Source: Paenibacillus amylolyticus (GTDB lineage Bacteria; Bacillota; Bacilli; Paenibacillales; Paenibacillaceae). Taken from it: a stretch of DNA of 64,000 nucleotides. A program made the translations under genes and the position numbers. Positions within the stretch are counted from its first letter, which is position 1. Every line of letters begins with the position of its first letter. The notes under the pieces were generated by a model, which saw only the letters and a program-made list of their open reading frames with translations, searched no databases and was not told the DNA's origin. Below are positions 23,750 through 32,970 of this stretch, piece after piece. The stretch is from NCBI RefSeq assembly GCF_001570725.1, contig NZ_BCNV01000009.1, positions 96,425 to 160,424 on the forward strand. The letters run 5' to 3'.

Positions 23750-24502
23750 TTATTTCATTTCATACGTGATATTCAGAATTGTGCTTACTTTAACCTGGCC
23801 TGTTTCAATCTCAGTGCCACCTGCTGTATCTAGTGCTTTGGACATCAAAGCCTCACTTGCATAGAATACAGGCACATTGGCATCGCCTTGGCTCACGGAG
23901 AGAACAGCACCCAGTTGACGTTTAACCGCTTTTGCAATGGCGCCAGCTTTCACATCTGCATTGGCAACAGCCTTCTCAATCACTTGGGACTCATAACTTT
24001 CCGGATTTTCTACAGTAAAGCGCACGTTCTCAATGTTGTTGGCACCTGCTTGTGAAGCAGCATCGAGCAGCTCACCGATTTTGTCCATTTCACGATATGT
24101 GACCGTCAGCGTATGATGCGCTGTGTATCCTTTAATTTGTTGTCCGTCTTTTTCGCTATAAGTATAGTTCGGTTGTACAGAGAACTGACTGGTTTGAATG
24201 TCATCTGCACTGATCTTCCACGTATTCTTCAGCAAGTTGGATACCTTTTGAACTTTGGCAGCATTTGCTTTTTGGGCAGATGCTGCTGTCTCTGCAGTAC
24301 TGTTCACGCCAATGGATAGGTAAGCAATATCCGGCTTCACCTGAATCTCACCTTTACCCACGACATTAATCACATTCTGTTGTACGCCCTGAACCTCTGC
24401 AGCGTAAGCATAGTTACCTGGTGCAACCCATGCTGTTCCTCCAACAAGCAACGTACTTGCCACCAGCACCGCACCAAACGGTTTCATCCATTGTTTACCC
24501 AT
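23750..24502 (-). CDS. Secreted SIMPL-domain protein (DUF541, 250 aa)
   Basis: A signal peptide (ending 'NYAYAAEV') precedes a SIMPL/DUF541 domain, recognisable by 'VVGKGEIQVKPDIAYLSIGV', 'GYTAHHTLTVTYREMDKIG' and 'GANNIENVRFTVE'. The family is periplasmic or extracellular with a poorly known function; relatives are linked to oxidative or envelope stress. The ATG at 24500-24502, eight bases after AAGGGGG, is the sensible start. The longer frame runs back into the terminator of the preceding gene. Confidence 0.88.
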   Translation of the reverse strand: MGKQWMKPFGAVLVASTLLVGGTAWVAPGNYAYAAEVQGVQQNVINVVGKGEIQVKPDIAYLSIGVNSTAETAASAQKANAAKVQKVSNLLKNTWKISADDIQTSQFSVQPNYTYSEKDGQQIKGYTAHHTLTVTYREMDKIGELLDAASQAGANNIENVRFTVENPESYESQVIEKAVANADVKAGAIAKAVKRQLGAVLSVSQGDANVPVFYASEALMSKALDTAGGTEIETGQVKVSTILNITYEMK

Positions 24503-24615
24503 CACGATAGCCCCCTTATGTGTTAACATCTCAAACTTTAAAGTATTTGATACCTTAACAGACGGGACAAATTCCATAATGTTGCACTTGACGATAGCGA
24601 AAACAATAAAAACGC

Positions 24616-24640
24616 AAAAAAGCCCCTTTCGGGACTTCTT
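24616..24640 (-). terminator. Terminator of the rapZ-yvcK-whiA-crh operon
   Basis: The stem AAGTCCC / GGGGCTT with a GAAA loop is followed by TTTTGCGTTTTT. Confidence 0.88.
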
Positions 24641-24658
24641 CATTGAAAGAATCATATC

Positions 24659-24928
24659 TTATTGGTTTTCAAGCTCTTCCTTGCTTACCAGACTAACTAA
24701 AGCGTTTACAGCCTGTTCGGCATCCGCGCCTTCTGCACTAATCTGGATTTCCGTACCTGTGCTGATCGCAAGGCTCATGATCCCCATGATACTTTTTGCA
24801 TTAACTTTTTTGTCGTCCTTCTCGACGAACACTTCAGATGAGTACTTATTCGCCTCTTGAACGAACAGTGCCGCAGGTCTGGCATGGAGACCCGTTTTCA
24901 AACGGACAACTACCGGGTGCTTTGTCAT
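24659..24928 (-). CDS. crh: HPr-family phosphocarrier in the Crh position, with His15 (89 aa)
   Basis: Gene order (after whiA) and sequence ('RLKTGLHARPAALFVQEAN', 'KKVNAKSIMGIMSLA') match Crh, the catabolite-repression HPr of Bacillus. Ser46, the HprK phosphorylation site that allows CcpA binding, is present. B. subtilis Crh carries Gln at position 15 and cannot accept phosphate from enzyme I. Here residue 15 is His, as in HPr. The protein may therefore serve both PTS transfer and CcpA signalling, or be the only HPr. The ATG follows AGGGGGTAAG. It is the last gene of the whiA operon. Confidence 0.9.
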   Translation of the reverse strand: MTKHPVVVRLKTGLHARPAALFVQEANKYSSEVFVEKDDKKVNAKSIMGIMSLAISTGTEIQISAEGADAEQAVNALVSLVSKEELENQ

Positions 24929-25186
24929 GGAAACTTACCCCCTATTATGAAATCTGGACATTAAATACACAATTATATTTATACAACATTATAACATTAA
25001 CCTGTGCCGGACACTAGAAGAAAAAACTCAGGGTGCTATGGAGGGCATTATGATGCCCCATTTCATTACCATTGCACATGGCACCAAGCTGCCTGAGTGA
25101 CTCTTCTGGCTCCTTTACATCAGGCTTTCTTGCTCCGTTTTTGTTCAACAGAAACAGCCGACCTTGTCACTTTACCCTACTCCGTC

Positions 25187-26125
25187 TTAACCATAACGTT
25201 CTGTACGTACTTTCTCAGCCAGCTCATCGATCTTGCGAAGCCGATGGTTCACTCCCGACTTGCTGACTGTCCCTTTAAGGAGTTCGCCCACTTCCTTCAA
25301 GTTGATATCCGGATGAGCGAGTCGAACCTCCGCCACTTCGCGAAGCTTCTCAGGCAGTGATTCCAGACCAACTTCCTTTTGCAACAACCGGATATTATCG
25401 ATTTGCCTTACCGCCGCTCCGATGGTTTTATTCAGGTTGGCCGTCTCACAATTGACAATCCGGTTAACGGAGTTACGCATGTCACGCATAATCCGTACAT
25501 CTTCAAACTTGAACAAGGCCTGATGAGCACCAATGATGCTAAGCAGCTCAATGATTTTCTCGCCTTCCTTGATATATAGGATGAATCCTTTTTTCCGTTC
25601 TATACACCGGGCATTCAGATGAAATTCATTCGCCAGATCGACCAGTGCCTGACAGTGCTCCTCATACATGGACGCAATCTCCAGATGGTAGGAAGAACCT
25701 TCCGGATTATTAACCGATCCACCTGCCAGAAATGCACCGCGAAGATAGGCCCGTTTACAACAATTCTGTTGAAACAGCTCCGCATGAATCCCTGGTGTGA
25801 ACAGAAAACCTTCCGATACAATATGAAGACTATTGAGAATCTCCTGCACCATGGTTGGAATACGAACAATATATACATTGTTCTTTTTCAGCCGCATTTT
25901 TTTGCGTACCAGTAATTCCGTATGCACTTGAAAATGCTTTTTAAGCAGAGAGTATGCCCGTCTTGCGATGGCGGCATTCTCCGTCGAAATATCCAAGATC
26001 ACTTTTTTATTCGATAACTGCACCGCACCAAGCATACGGATGAGGGCTGAAAGTTCCGCCTTTTCGCAGCACGGTTCGCTCTCGATCATGGTTAATTCTT
26101 TTTTGGTCTGTGCTGCAAACGACAT
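25187..26125 (-). CDS. whiA: Cell division / sporulation regulator WhiA (312 aa)
   Basis: WhiA is a DNA-binding protein linked to cell division and chromosome segregation in Bacillota. The N-terminal LAGLIDADG-like domains ('KKELTMIESEPCCEKAELSA', 'AYLRGAFLAGGSVNNPEGS') are followed by a C-terminal helix-turn-helix ('LLKGTVSKSGVNHRLRKI'). Length is typical. The start follows GAGGTGAAG, 6 bases after the yvcK stop, indicating a tight operon. Confidence 0.96.
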   Translation of the reverse strand: MSFAAQTKKELTMIESEPCCEKAELSALIRMLGAVQLSNKKVILDISTENAAIARRAYSLLKKHFQVHTELLVRKKMRLKKNNVYIVRIPTMVQEILNSLHIVSEGFLFTPGIHAELFQQNCCKRAYLRGAFLAGGSVNNPEGSSYHLEIASMYEEHCQALVDLANEFHLNARCIERKKGFILYIKEGEKIIELLSIIGAHQALFKFEDVRIMRDMRNSVNRIVNCETANLNKTIGAAVRQIDNIRLLQKEVGLESLPEKLREVAEVRLAHPDINLKEVGELLKGTVSKSGVNHRLRKIDELAEKVRTERYG

Positions 26126-26131
26126 GGGACT

Positions 26132-27118
26132 TCACCTCTTCCGTAACATCCAATTTTGTACCAGTTGGTAGATGTGATGACTTAACTTGTCGGCATCATG
26201 ACGCAGATAGGTTTTGAACAGAACAAGGGTATCTGCAACCACCTGATAGCCGGCACTTTCGAGTACATTCATATCCAATACAACCGGTTTTGCTCCTTTT
26301 TCCGCATACTTATTCTGCACTTGCAGCGGAATATCACCATTATTTACGATAACATAGTCAAAGAGCTGATGACCTATATGCTCGTGTACCGCCTTAAGGT
26401 GGTCACTTACTGTATAGTTATCTGTTTCTCCCGGCTGTGTCATCACATTACAGATAAACATCTTCACCGCATCAGCTTCTACAACAGCCTCTGCCAGCTT
26501 TGGTACGAGCAGATTGGGAAGGATGCTTGTATAGAGACTGCCTGGTCCGATCAGAATGGCGTCAGCTTGACGAATAGCCTCTACCGCTTCTGGCAACGGC
26601 TCCACGTGATCCGGTTCAAGGAAAACGCGTTTAATGCGTCCACCTGCCTCCGGAATCTTGGACTCACCTGTAATAATTGTCCCATCTTCCATCTCGGCAT
26701 GCAACACCACGGCCTGACCGGCGGCTGGTAATACCTCACCTCGAACGGCAAACACGCGGCTAAGTTCCCGCACCGCGGTCACGAAGTCGCCCGAAATATC
26801 CGTCATTGCAGCCAAAATTAAATTCCCCAAGCTGTGGCCTGCAAGCCCCGCGCCTGTATTGAAACGGTACTTCAACATATCTGAAAGCAATGGTTCTACA
26901 TCAGCCAGTGCCGTAAGCACGTTGCGAATGTCGCCTGGAGGCGGCATTTGTAGCTCATTGCGCAGGATGCCTGAACTTCCACCGTCATCTGCAACTGTGA
27001 CGATGGCCGTGATATCCAGCGGTTTTTCTTTTAAACCGCGCAACATCACGGATAATCCGGTTCCGCCGCCCATTACAACTATTCTCGGACGTTCTCTTCG
27101 TGGTCCGGCCTCTTTCAT
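26132..27118 (-). CDS. yvcK: Gluconeogenesis factor YvcK/GlmR (328 aa)
   Basis: A UDP-GlcNAc-binding regulator needed for wall synthesis on gluconeogenic carbon sources. Family signatures include 'VVMGGGTGLSVMLRGLK', 'TVADDGGSSG', 'PPPGDIRNVL' and 'GPGSLYTSILPNLLV'. It lies between rapZ and whiA with gaps of 13 and 6 bases. Its ribosome binding site lies in GAGGGTGAAGG directly before the ATG. Confidence 0.96.
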   Translation of the reverse strand: MKEAGPRRERPRIVVMGGGTGLSVMLRGLKEKPLDITAIVTVADDGGSSGILRNELQMPPPGDIRNVLTALADVEPLLSDMLKYRFNTGAGLAGHSLGNLILAAMTDISGDFVTAVRELSRVFAVRGEVLPAAGQAVVLHAEMEDGTIITGESKIPEAGGRIKRVFLEPDHVEPLPEAVEAIRQADAILIGPGSLYTSILPNLLVPKLAEAVVEADAVKMFICNVMTQPGETDNYTVSDHLKAVHEHIGHQLFDYVIVNNGDIPLQVQNKYAEKGAKPVVLDMNVLESAGYQVVADTLVLFKTYLRHDADKLSHHIYQLVQNWMLRKR

Positions 27119-27131
27119 CCCTTCACCCTCT

Positions 27132-28031
27132 TTAATGACGGTCCCGGTCAGCGTCGCGATGGCTCACGGTGACAGCTTCAGTCTCGCTGCTTCCCAACAT
27201 CTTGCCCAAATATTCCGATATTGCTACCGAACGATGCTTGCCTCCGGTACAGCCGATTCCAATAATAACCTGGCTTTTGCCTTCCTTCCGGTATTGCGGA
27301 ATCAGGAAATGCAGCATATCCAGCAGCTTTGTCAGAAACGCCTGTGTCTCTGGCCATTTCATAACATATTCATACACATCACTATTCTGTCCCGTATTCG
27401 GACGCAAATGATCAATATAATGCGGATTCGGTAAAAAACGTACATCAAATACCAGATCGGCATCGATCGGAATGCCATACTTGAATCCAAACGACGTAAT
27501 ATTCACCGACAGCATTTGGCTTTCCAGATGAGAAAAGCGGGATATAATGCGTTCTTTCAGTTGAGCAGGCTTCATTGTACTTGTATTCAGTACCTGTGTA
27601 GCGGAGTTTTTGAGTTCCTCCAGCATCTTGCGCTCCAACCGGATGCCGTCCAACGGCATACCTTCAGGAGCCAGCGGATGTCTGCGCCTGCTTTCTTTGT
27701 AACGCTGAACAAGTACAGAATCTGTAGCATCCAGGAATAAAATTTCGCAATGAATGGTAAAATGATCTTTAATATAGTTCAAAGACTCGGACAGAGCCGT
27801 AAAGAATTCACGCCCGCGCAGATCGATAACCAATGCAACCTTACCGATCTTGCCGTTTGACTGTTCAATCAGTTCCGCAAATTTTGGAATCAATACCGGT
27901 GGCAGATTATCCACACAGAAAAAACCCAGGTCCTCCAGGCTCTGTACTGCAATGGTTTTACCTGCTCCGGACATGCCCGTAATGATAATGAGCGTGGCGC
28001 CTGTGCCTGGTGAGCCTTCACCTTCAAGCAT
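27132..28031 (-). CDS. rapZ: RNase adapter / nucleotide-binding protein RapZ (YvcJ, 299 aa)
   Basis: A P-loop protein of the RapZ/YvcJ family, which in Bacillus hydrolyses GTP and affects competence, and in E. coli guides RNase E to the sRNA GlmZ. 'ITGMSGAGKT' is Walker A, 'CVDNLPPVLIPKF' and 'RLERKMLEELK' are family signatures, and 'IGIGCTGGKHRSVAI' is the C-terminal conserved loop. AGGAGGGGACATTT precedes the ATG. It sits between glcK and yvcK in one operon. Confidence 0.95.
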   Translation of the reverse strand: MLEGEGSPGTGATLIIITGMSGAGKTIAVQSLEDLGFFCVDNLPPVLIPKFAELIEQSNGKIGKVALVIDLRGREFFTALSESLNYIKDHFTIHCEILFLDATDSVLVQRYKESRRRHPLAPEGMPLDGIRLERKMLEELKNSATQVLNTSTMKPAQLKERIISRFSHLESQMLSVNITSFGFKYGIPIDADLVFDVRFLPNPHYIDHLRPNTGQNSDVYEYVMKWPETQAFLTKLLDMLHFLIPQYRKEGKSQVIIGIGCTGGKHRSVAISEYLGKMLGSSETEAVTVSHRDADRDRH

Positions 28032-28082
28032 AAATGTCCCCTCCTTATCATATTGCTGTCTTCATATATTGTTACGAGGTTA

Positions 28083-29033
28083 CTAGGAACGCAAGAGAAG
28101 ACCTGCTGCACCTACAATACCTGCATTATTACCAAGTGTAGCTTCCAAAATCTGAACCCCTTCTTGCAGCGGTTCCGGTGTCAACTTAGCAAATACGGTA
28201 CGTATTTCATCGAACAGGAAATTGCCCGCTTTGGATACGCCACCACCAATGATGAACATCTCCGGGTTAATGACAGCTGCTACAGTAGCCATGGACTTGC
28301 CCAAGTAGAAGGCCGCACGGTTTACAATACGCTGTGCCACTTCATCGCCTGCTTTGGCAGCATCAAATACTTCTTTGGCTGCAATCTTGTCGACGAGTGC
28401 CAGTGACGTATGATCACCGCGTTCTACAGCATCCTTCGCCATACGGATAATACCCGTTGCAGACGATACTGTTTCTACACATCCCATTTTACCACAGCCG
28501 CACTTAATGGCCTCCAGATCAGGTACAACACTGATATGACCCAGCTCACCAGCCATACCGGAGAATCCTTGATAGATGTTACCATTCAAGATCAAGCCTC
28601 CGCCAACGCCCGTACCGAGTGTATAACATACGCAATTATCTACGCCTTTGCCCGCACCTGCCCATACTTCACCCAGTGCAGCTACATTCGCATCGTTATC
28701 TATTTTGATTGGCTTGCCCAGACGTTCTTCCAGAATCGAACGAATGGCTACATTCCGAAATCCGATGTTAGGGGCATGAACGATAATTCCCTCACGTACA
28801 TTCGTGAAACCGGCCACTCCAGCACCTACACCCTCAAGCTGTTCCCAACTGTAAGGTGATTCGGCTACGATATGTCGGACATACTTCTCGATGTTGGCGA
28901 TGACCGTGTCTACGCCCTTATCCACTTCAGTCGGTCCTTCATACGTATGCATTAGCTGACCTTGTTCATCGCATATACCGACCTTGATTGCTGTTCCGCC
29001 GAGATCGACCCCAACGTAGATTTTCTCAGACAT
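28083..29033 (-). CDS. glcK: ROK-family glucokinase (316 aa)
   Basis: ATP-dependent phosphorylation of glucose. 'VGVDLGGTAIKVGI' is the phosphate-binding motif, 'IDNDANVAALGEVWAGAG' contains the catalytic Asp, and 'CGCGKMGCVETVSS' is the ROK zinc motif. The ATG at 29031-29033 lies eight bases after AGGTGG. It is the first gene of the rapZ-yvcK-whiA-crh operon, where B. subtilis has the Nudix gene yvcI instead. That links sugar entry with wall-precursor control. Confidence 0.93.
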   Translation of the reverse strand: MSEKIYVGVDLGGTAIKVGICDEQGQLMHTYEGPTEVDKGVDTVIANIEKYVRHIVAESPYSWEQLEGVGAGVAGFTNVREGIIVHAPNIGFRNVAIRSILEERLGKPIKIDNDANVAALGEVWAGAGKGVDNCVCYTLGTGVGGGLILNGNIYQGFSGMAGELGHISVVPDLEAIKCGCGKMGCVETVSSATGIIRMAKDAVERGDHTSLALVDKIAAKEVFDAAKAGDEVAQRIVNRAAFYLGKSMATVAAVINPEMFIIGGGVSKAGNFLFDEIRTVFAKLTPEPLQEGVQILEATLGNNAGIVGAAGLLLRS

Positions 29034-29292
29034 GCTGCAAGCCACCTTTATCTATCTAAAATAGTTTAAGTCCTACGTACCAACTATAATTGAAGGATAC
29101 GCCTGGGTCAAGACGATAAGACCTCAAGTCCTTCCTGCTCTGATAGGGTTGTGAACCACATCACACACCATTTTTGAATACGTATACATCCTCATTACCT
29201 TCATTAATAAACGCACGCTTCATTCCTTCCTCTATAACAGAGGAAGCCTCCACTCATGATATTGCATCACCACTCGTTCCATTCATAAAAGA

Positions 29293-29304
29293 TGACAACT
29301 GTCA
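29293..29304. promoter_or_regulatory. Palindrome in the glcK / ABC-transporter divergent region
   Basis: TGACAACTGTCA, with a further TGTTATGACA downstream, lies about 95 bases before the plus-strand ABC genes and 260 before glcK. It may be the site of the adjacent response regulator. The rest of 29034-29396 shows no gene. Confidence 0.3.
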
Positions 29305-29396
29305 CCTGAATGTTATGACAATGCTTACTAAATCACCCACGACTTTTTAAGTAAGATGAAATTATCTTATTGAACAGACGAGGGACGTGAATAACG

Positions 29397-30311
29397 ATGA
29401 ATATGGATTCAACGGTTATCCATTTGAACAATGTAAGCAAGCAGTTTGGAAACAAACACGCCGTTCGGCATATCTCACTAAATATCACCAGCGGCTCGAT
29501 TGTGGCCATACTCGGACCTAACGGTGCTGGCAAAACAACCACCATGAAAATGATGCTCGGCCTGTCCAGCCCTTCCTCTGGTGAAGTGACTGTCCTGGGA
29601 GTGGCACCGGATCATAAACAGGTTCGTCAACGCATGGGTGTCATGTTACAGGATGTCAGTGTCATGGACGGACTTACCGTCCGAGAGATTATTCGCATGG
29701 TTCACAGCTACTACCCTACCCCGCTGGATACAGACGTGATTGAAGGCTTAACCGGTCTTGCGCCAGCTGCCTTGAATCGAAGAGCAGAAAAGCTGTCCGG
29801 CGGACAGAAGCGCAGCCTGAATTTTGCACTGGCCATGGCCGGTGACCCTGACGTTCTCTTCTTCGATGAACCTACTGTCGGAATGGATTCCGAGACCCGC
29901 AGGCATTTCTGGATACAGATCCGTGCGCTTGCGCAGCAAGGCAAAACTGTGGTCTTCACCACCCACTACCTTCACGAAGCAGATGAAGCTGCCGATCGAA
30001 TTATCCTGTTCAATGAAGGCTCCATCGTTGCAGACGGAACTCCCGACAGCATCAAAGGCGGAATCACGAAGCGAACACTATCCTTTTCATTCTCCTCAGA
30101 TTTAGACATTCGCACTCAAGTTGAAAGGTTGTCCGGGGTAGACAAGATTGAGTATCGTAAAAATCGATGCATTCTTCATACCCAAGATACAGATGCACTC
30201 ATTCGCCACATCATTACCATTCAGCTTCCCGTTCAGGAGATCCGCATTGAAGCCGGACAGCTCGACGATGCTTACGCAACATTGCTCGAAACCATAAAGG
30301 AGGATCATTAA
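29397..30311 (+). CDS. ABC transporter ATP-binding protein, YvfR-like (304 aa)
   Basis: The nucleotide-binding subunit of an ABC-2 type exporter. Walker A 'GPNGAGKTT', signature 'LSGGQKRS', Walker B 'VLFFDEPTVGMD' and the switch His 'VVFTTHYLHEAD' are all present. It is the first of four consecutive plus-strand genes (ATPase, permease, histidine kinase, response regulator) that match the order of B. subtilis yvfRSTU. Such systems often export or resist membrane-active compounds; the substrate here is unknown. Confidence 0.9.
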   Translation: MNMDSTVIHLNNVSKQFGNKHAVRHISLNITSGSIVAILGPNGAGKTTTMKMMLGLSSPSSGEVTVLGVAPDHKQVRQRMGVMLQDVSVMDGLTVREIIRMVHSYYPTPLDTDVIEGLTGLAPAALNRRAEKLSGGQKRSLNFALAMAGDPDVLFFDEPTVGMDSETRRHFWIQIRALAQQGKTVVFTTHYLHEADEAADRIILFNEGSIVADGTPDSIKGGITKRTLSFSFSSDLDIRTQVERLSGVDKIEYRKNRCILHTQDTDALIRHIITIQLPVQEIRIEAGQLDDAYATLLETIKEDH

Positions 30312-30312
30312 G

Positions 30313-31050
30313 ATGTCCATGCTGCTGGCCCAATCCCGAGTAGAGATGCTTCGCATGTCACGTAATGTCTATTTTGTATTCTGGTCTTTACTGATGCCTG
30401 TACTATTCTATATCCTGTATACCCGCATATTTACCACAGATGCTGTGGATGCTCAGCAATGGAATGCACACTATCTGATGTCCATGACCTGCTTCAGCGT
30501 GATGGGCTCATCTATCATGACTCTTGGTATTCGTCTTGTTCAGGAGAGGGTGCACGGCTGGATTACCTATCTTCGAGTTACACCGCTACCAAACTCCATT
30601 TATTTTGGTGGTAAAATGATTGGTCAGACCTTCATCCACCTGTGCTCGATTATCATTATTTTTATATCCGGTTATCTGATTAACGGTGTTTCCCTCACGG
30701 CATCACAGTGGATTGGTTCTGCGCTCTGGATTCTGGCTGGCTCTTTGCCTTTTCTTGCGCTCGGTACATGCATTGGCACGTTCCGCAGGGTAGACACTGC
30801 CAGCGGATTGAGCAACGCTCTGTATCTCTCCCTCGCCTTGCTTGGAGGTATGTGGATGCCGCTTGATGTCATGCCAGACTGGCTGAGGCAGATCGGCAGC
30901 TGGTTGCCTTCACACAGCTTCGGCAACGGAGCATGGGTCATCATAGCTGGAGATATGCCTCATATGCGAGATATCCTTATTTTAGCAGCATATCTGGTGG
31001 GATTTATGTTACTATCCACATATATCCGCAGCAAACAGAAGGAGGCGTAA
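30313..31050 (+). CDS. ABC-2 type transporter permease, YvfS-like (245 aa)
   Basis: Six hydrophobic segments characteristic of ABC-2 permeases can be counted ('NVYFVFWSLLMPVLFYILY', 'FIHLCSIIIIFISGYLI', 'LPFLALGTCIG', 'LGGMWMPLDVMPDWL' and a last helix near the C-terminus). The ATG is 1 base from the ATPase stop, with AAGGAGGATC just upstream, so the two are co-expressed. Confidence 0.9.
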   Translation: MSMLLAQSRVEMLRMSRNVYFVFWSLLMPVLFYILYTRIFTTDAVDAQQWNAHYLMSMTCFSVMGSSIMTLGIRLVQERVHGWITYLRVTPLPNSIYFGGKMIGQTFIHLCSIIIIFISGYLINGVSLTASQWIGSALWILAGSLPFLALGTCIGTFRRVDTASGLSNALYLSLALLGGMWMPLDVMPDWLRQIGSWLPSHSFGNGAWVIIAGDMPHMRDILILAAYLVGFMLLSTYIRSKQKEA

Positions 31051-31059
31051 TTTCGACGC

Positions 31060-32199
31060 ATGCTTCAAGGTTTTGAACTTTTCCCTAAACGATACGGTGT
31101 CTATCCATATATCTGGATGATCTATTTAGCCATGCCTTTATACTATCTGTGGAATGAGCGAGGGCTTCAGCAGTACATCGGAATCACAGCTTTTATCGTT
31201 TTCGTCCTTACCTATCGACAACTCTACATGAACGCAGGCACATATCTTTTTTCCTATTGGCTCTGTATGCAAATGGGTTGTGTTCTCATTCTTAGCCTGA
31301 TCATTGATCCTAACATGTTTTTTCTTGGATTTTTCACAGCGAATTTCATTGGATGGTATTCGGAAAAGCGTACCTTTCGCTTTTTTTTGCTTATCTTCGC
31401 TGTCATACAGACCATTCCGATGGTCATTACCATAGCCCTCGATCAACTTCGTACCGAGCAGCTACTGTTCTTTATTCCGTTTTATCTGATCATGCTGATA
31501 TCTCCCTATGGCATCAAAACCATGCTAGATCGTCAGCAGTTGGAAGCCAAGCTCGATGAAGCGCACCAGCATATTAAAGAGCTGATCAAACGAGAAGAAC
31601 GCATGCGTATTGCCCGGGATCTGCACGATACGATGGGGCACACGCTCTCTTTGATTACATTGAAGAGTGAACTTGTTACCAAACTTATCGCCAAAAATCC
31701 CGAACGTGCCATTCAAGAAGCACGCGAAATTGAGCGCACCTCCCGTGCTGCCTTACGAGAAGTACGTCAACTTGTCTCCGATATGCGGGCAATCAGCATT
31801 GTGGAGGCATTGGCTGATGCCAAAGAAACCTTGAAAAGTGCCAACATTGAACTGCGACTGATCGGAAAACAAGGATCTTATGCTGATGTGCCTGATTTGA
31901 CTCAGAACATGGCAAGTCTCTGCATTCTTGAGTCCGTAACGAACATCGTAAAGCACAGCAAAGCCACTATAGGGATTATTCAAATTGAACGAATACCTGA
32001 TGGAATCAGGATTATGGTCCAAGATAATGGCATTGGCATCAGTTCAGATAAACATCATGGAAACGGGCTGAAGGGAATGTCCGAGCGCCTGGATTTGATC
32101 GATGGGTCATTTCAGATTTCCTCCGGTTCTAAAGGAACCCGAGTCGTCGTTTTCTTTCCCTTAATCGCCAGCGAGCCACAAGGAGGGATATCATTATGA
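31060..32199 (+). CDS. Sensor histidine kinase, NarL/DesK type (YvfT-like, 379 aa)
   Basis: The N-terminal half holds about five transmembrane segments and no large extracellular loop, so it probably senses a membrane event. The HisKA_3 phospho-acceptor motif 'IARDLHDTMGHTLS' lies near residue 190, followed by the ATPase boxes 'ESVTNIVKHSKA' and 'VQDNGIGISS' ('GNGLKGMSERL'). The last four bases overlap the response regulator start (ATGA). Confidence 0.92.
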   Translation: MLQGFELFPKRYGVYPYIWMIYLAMPLYYLWNERGLQQYIGITAFIVFVLTYRQLYMNAGTYLFSYWLCMQMGCVLILSLIIDPNMFFLGFFTANFIGWYSEKRTFRFFLLIFAVIQTIPMVITIALDQLRTEQLLFFIPFYLIMLISPYGIKTMLDRQQLEAKLDEAHQHIKELIKREERMRIARDLHDTMGHTLSLITLKSELVTKLIAKNPERAIQEAREIERTSRAALREVRQLVSDMRAISIVEALADAKETLKSANIELRLIGKQGSYADVPDLTQNMASLCILESVTNIVKHSKATIGIIQIERIPDGIRIMVQDNGIGISSDKHHGNGLKGMSERLDLIDGSFQISSGSKGTRVVVFFPLIASEPQGGISL

Positions 32200-32801
32200 T
32201 TCGTATATTAATTGCCGAAGATCAGCGTATGCTGCGTGGTGCTCTAGCCTCCCTGCTTGATCTTGAAGATGATTTTGAAGTCATTGGAGAAGCGGGTAAT
32301 GGAGAGGAAGCTCTGAAGCAGATTGCTACTCTCCAGCCAGATCTTTGCCTGATGGACATTGAAATGCCTGTGATGAGTGGACTTGATGTGGCTGAACGCA
32401 TTCAGCAGCTTGGTCTGAGTTGTCGGATCATCATCCTCACAACGTTTGCTCGACCTGGATTCCTGGAACGGGCTATACAAGCCGGAGTTCAGGGCTATCT
32501 GCTCAAGGATGAGCCCAGTGACCGTTTAGCCGAGGCCATTCGACGTGTAATGAACGGTGGGCGGGAAGTCTCACCTGAGCTTGTTTTTGGCGCCGCCAAA
32601 GCCGTCAACCCGCTAACAGAACGGGAGAAGGAAGTGCTCAAGCTGGCTGCCACCGGGATGAATGCCAATCATATTGCTACTTCTCTACATCTCTCCTACG
32701 GGACTGTACGTAACTATTTATCAGAGGCCTTTGCCAAGCTAGATGCCAAGAACCGGATGGAAGCCGTCTCCATTGCCGAGGAGAAAGGCTGGCTGTCATA
32801 G
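32196..32801 (+). CDS. Response regulator, NarL/LuxR type (YvfU-like, 201 aa)
   Basis: The receiver domain has the acidic pair in 'IAEDQRM', the phospho-acceptor Asp in 'DLCLMDIEMPVMSG' and the Lys in 'YLLKDE'. The C-terminal LuxR helix-turn-helix reads 'NPLTEREKEVLKLAATG' and 'LSYGTVRNYLSEAFAKL'. It most likely activates the ABC transporter genes in front of it. A terminator follows. Confidence 0.94.
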   Translation: MIRILIAEDQRMLRGALASLLDLEDDFEVIGEAGNGEEALKQIATLQPDLCLMDIEMPVMSGLDVAERIQQLGLSCRIIILTTFARPGFLERAIQAGVQGYLLKDEPSDRLAEAIRRVMNGGREVSPELVFGAAKAVNPLTEREKEVLKLAATGMNANHIATSLHLSYGTVRNYLSEAFAKLDAKNRMEAVSIAEEKGWLS

Positions 32802-32883
32802 GACTTTTATTCGCGATACAAGACATATGGTCCAGATAGAACTTCATTCACGATCCATTACACCTTCTGGTGTATGGCATAGA

Positions 32884-32915
32884 AAAAACGCCTTCCAGCG
32901 AACTGGAGGCGTTTT
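32884..32915. terminator. Bidirectional terminator between the convergent units
   Basis: The stem AAAACGCCTTCCAG / CTGGAGGCGTTTT has A and T runs on both sides, serving the response regulator (plus) and the AI-2E transporter (minus). Confidence 0.88.
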
Positions 32916-32970
32916 AATCTTTTTATACACATCGTTACTACACAGCATTCAGCCGTTCTTCAGCTATACG

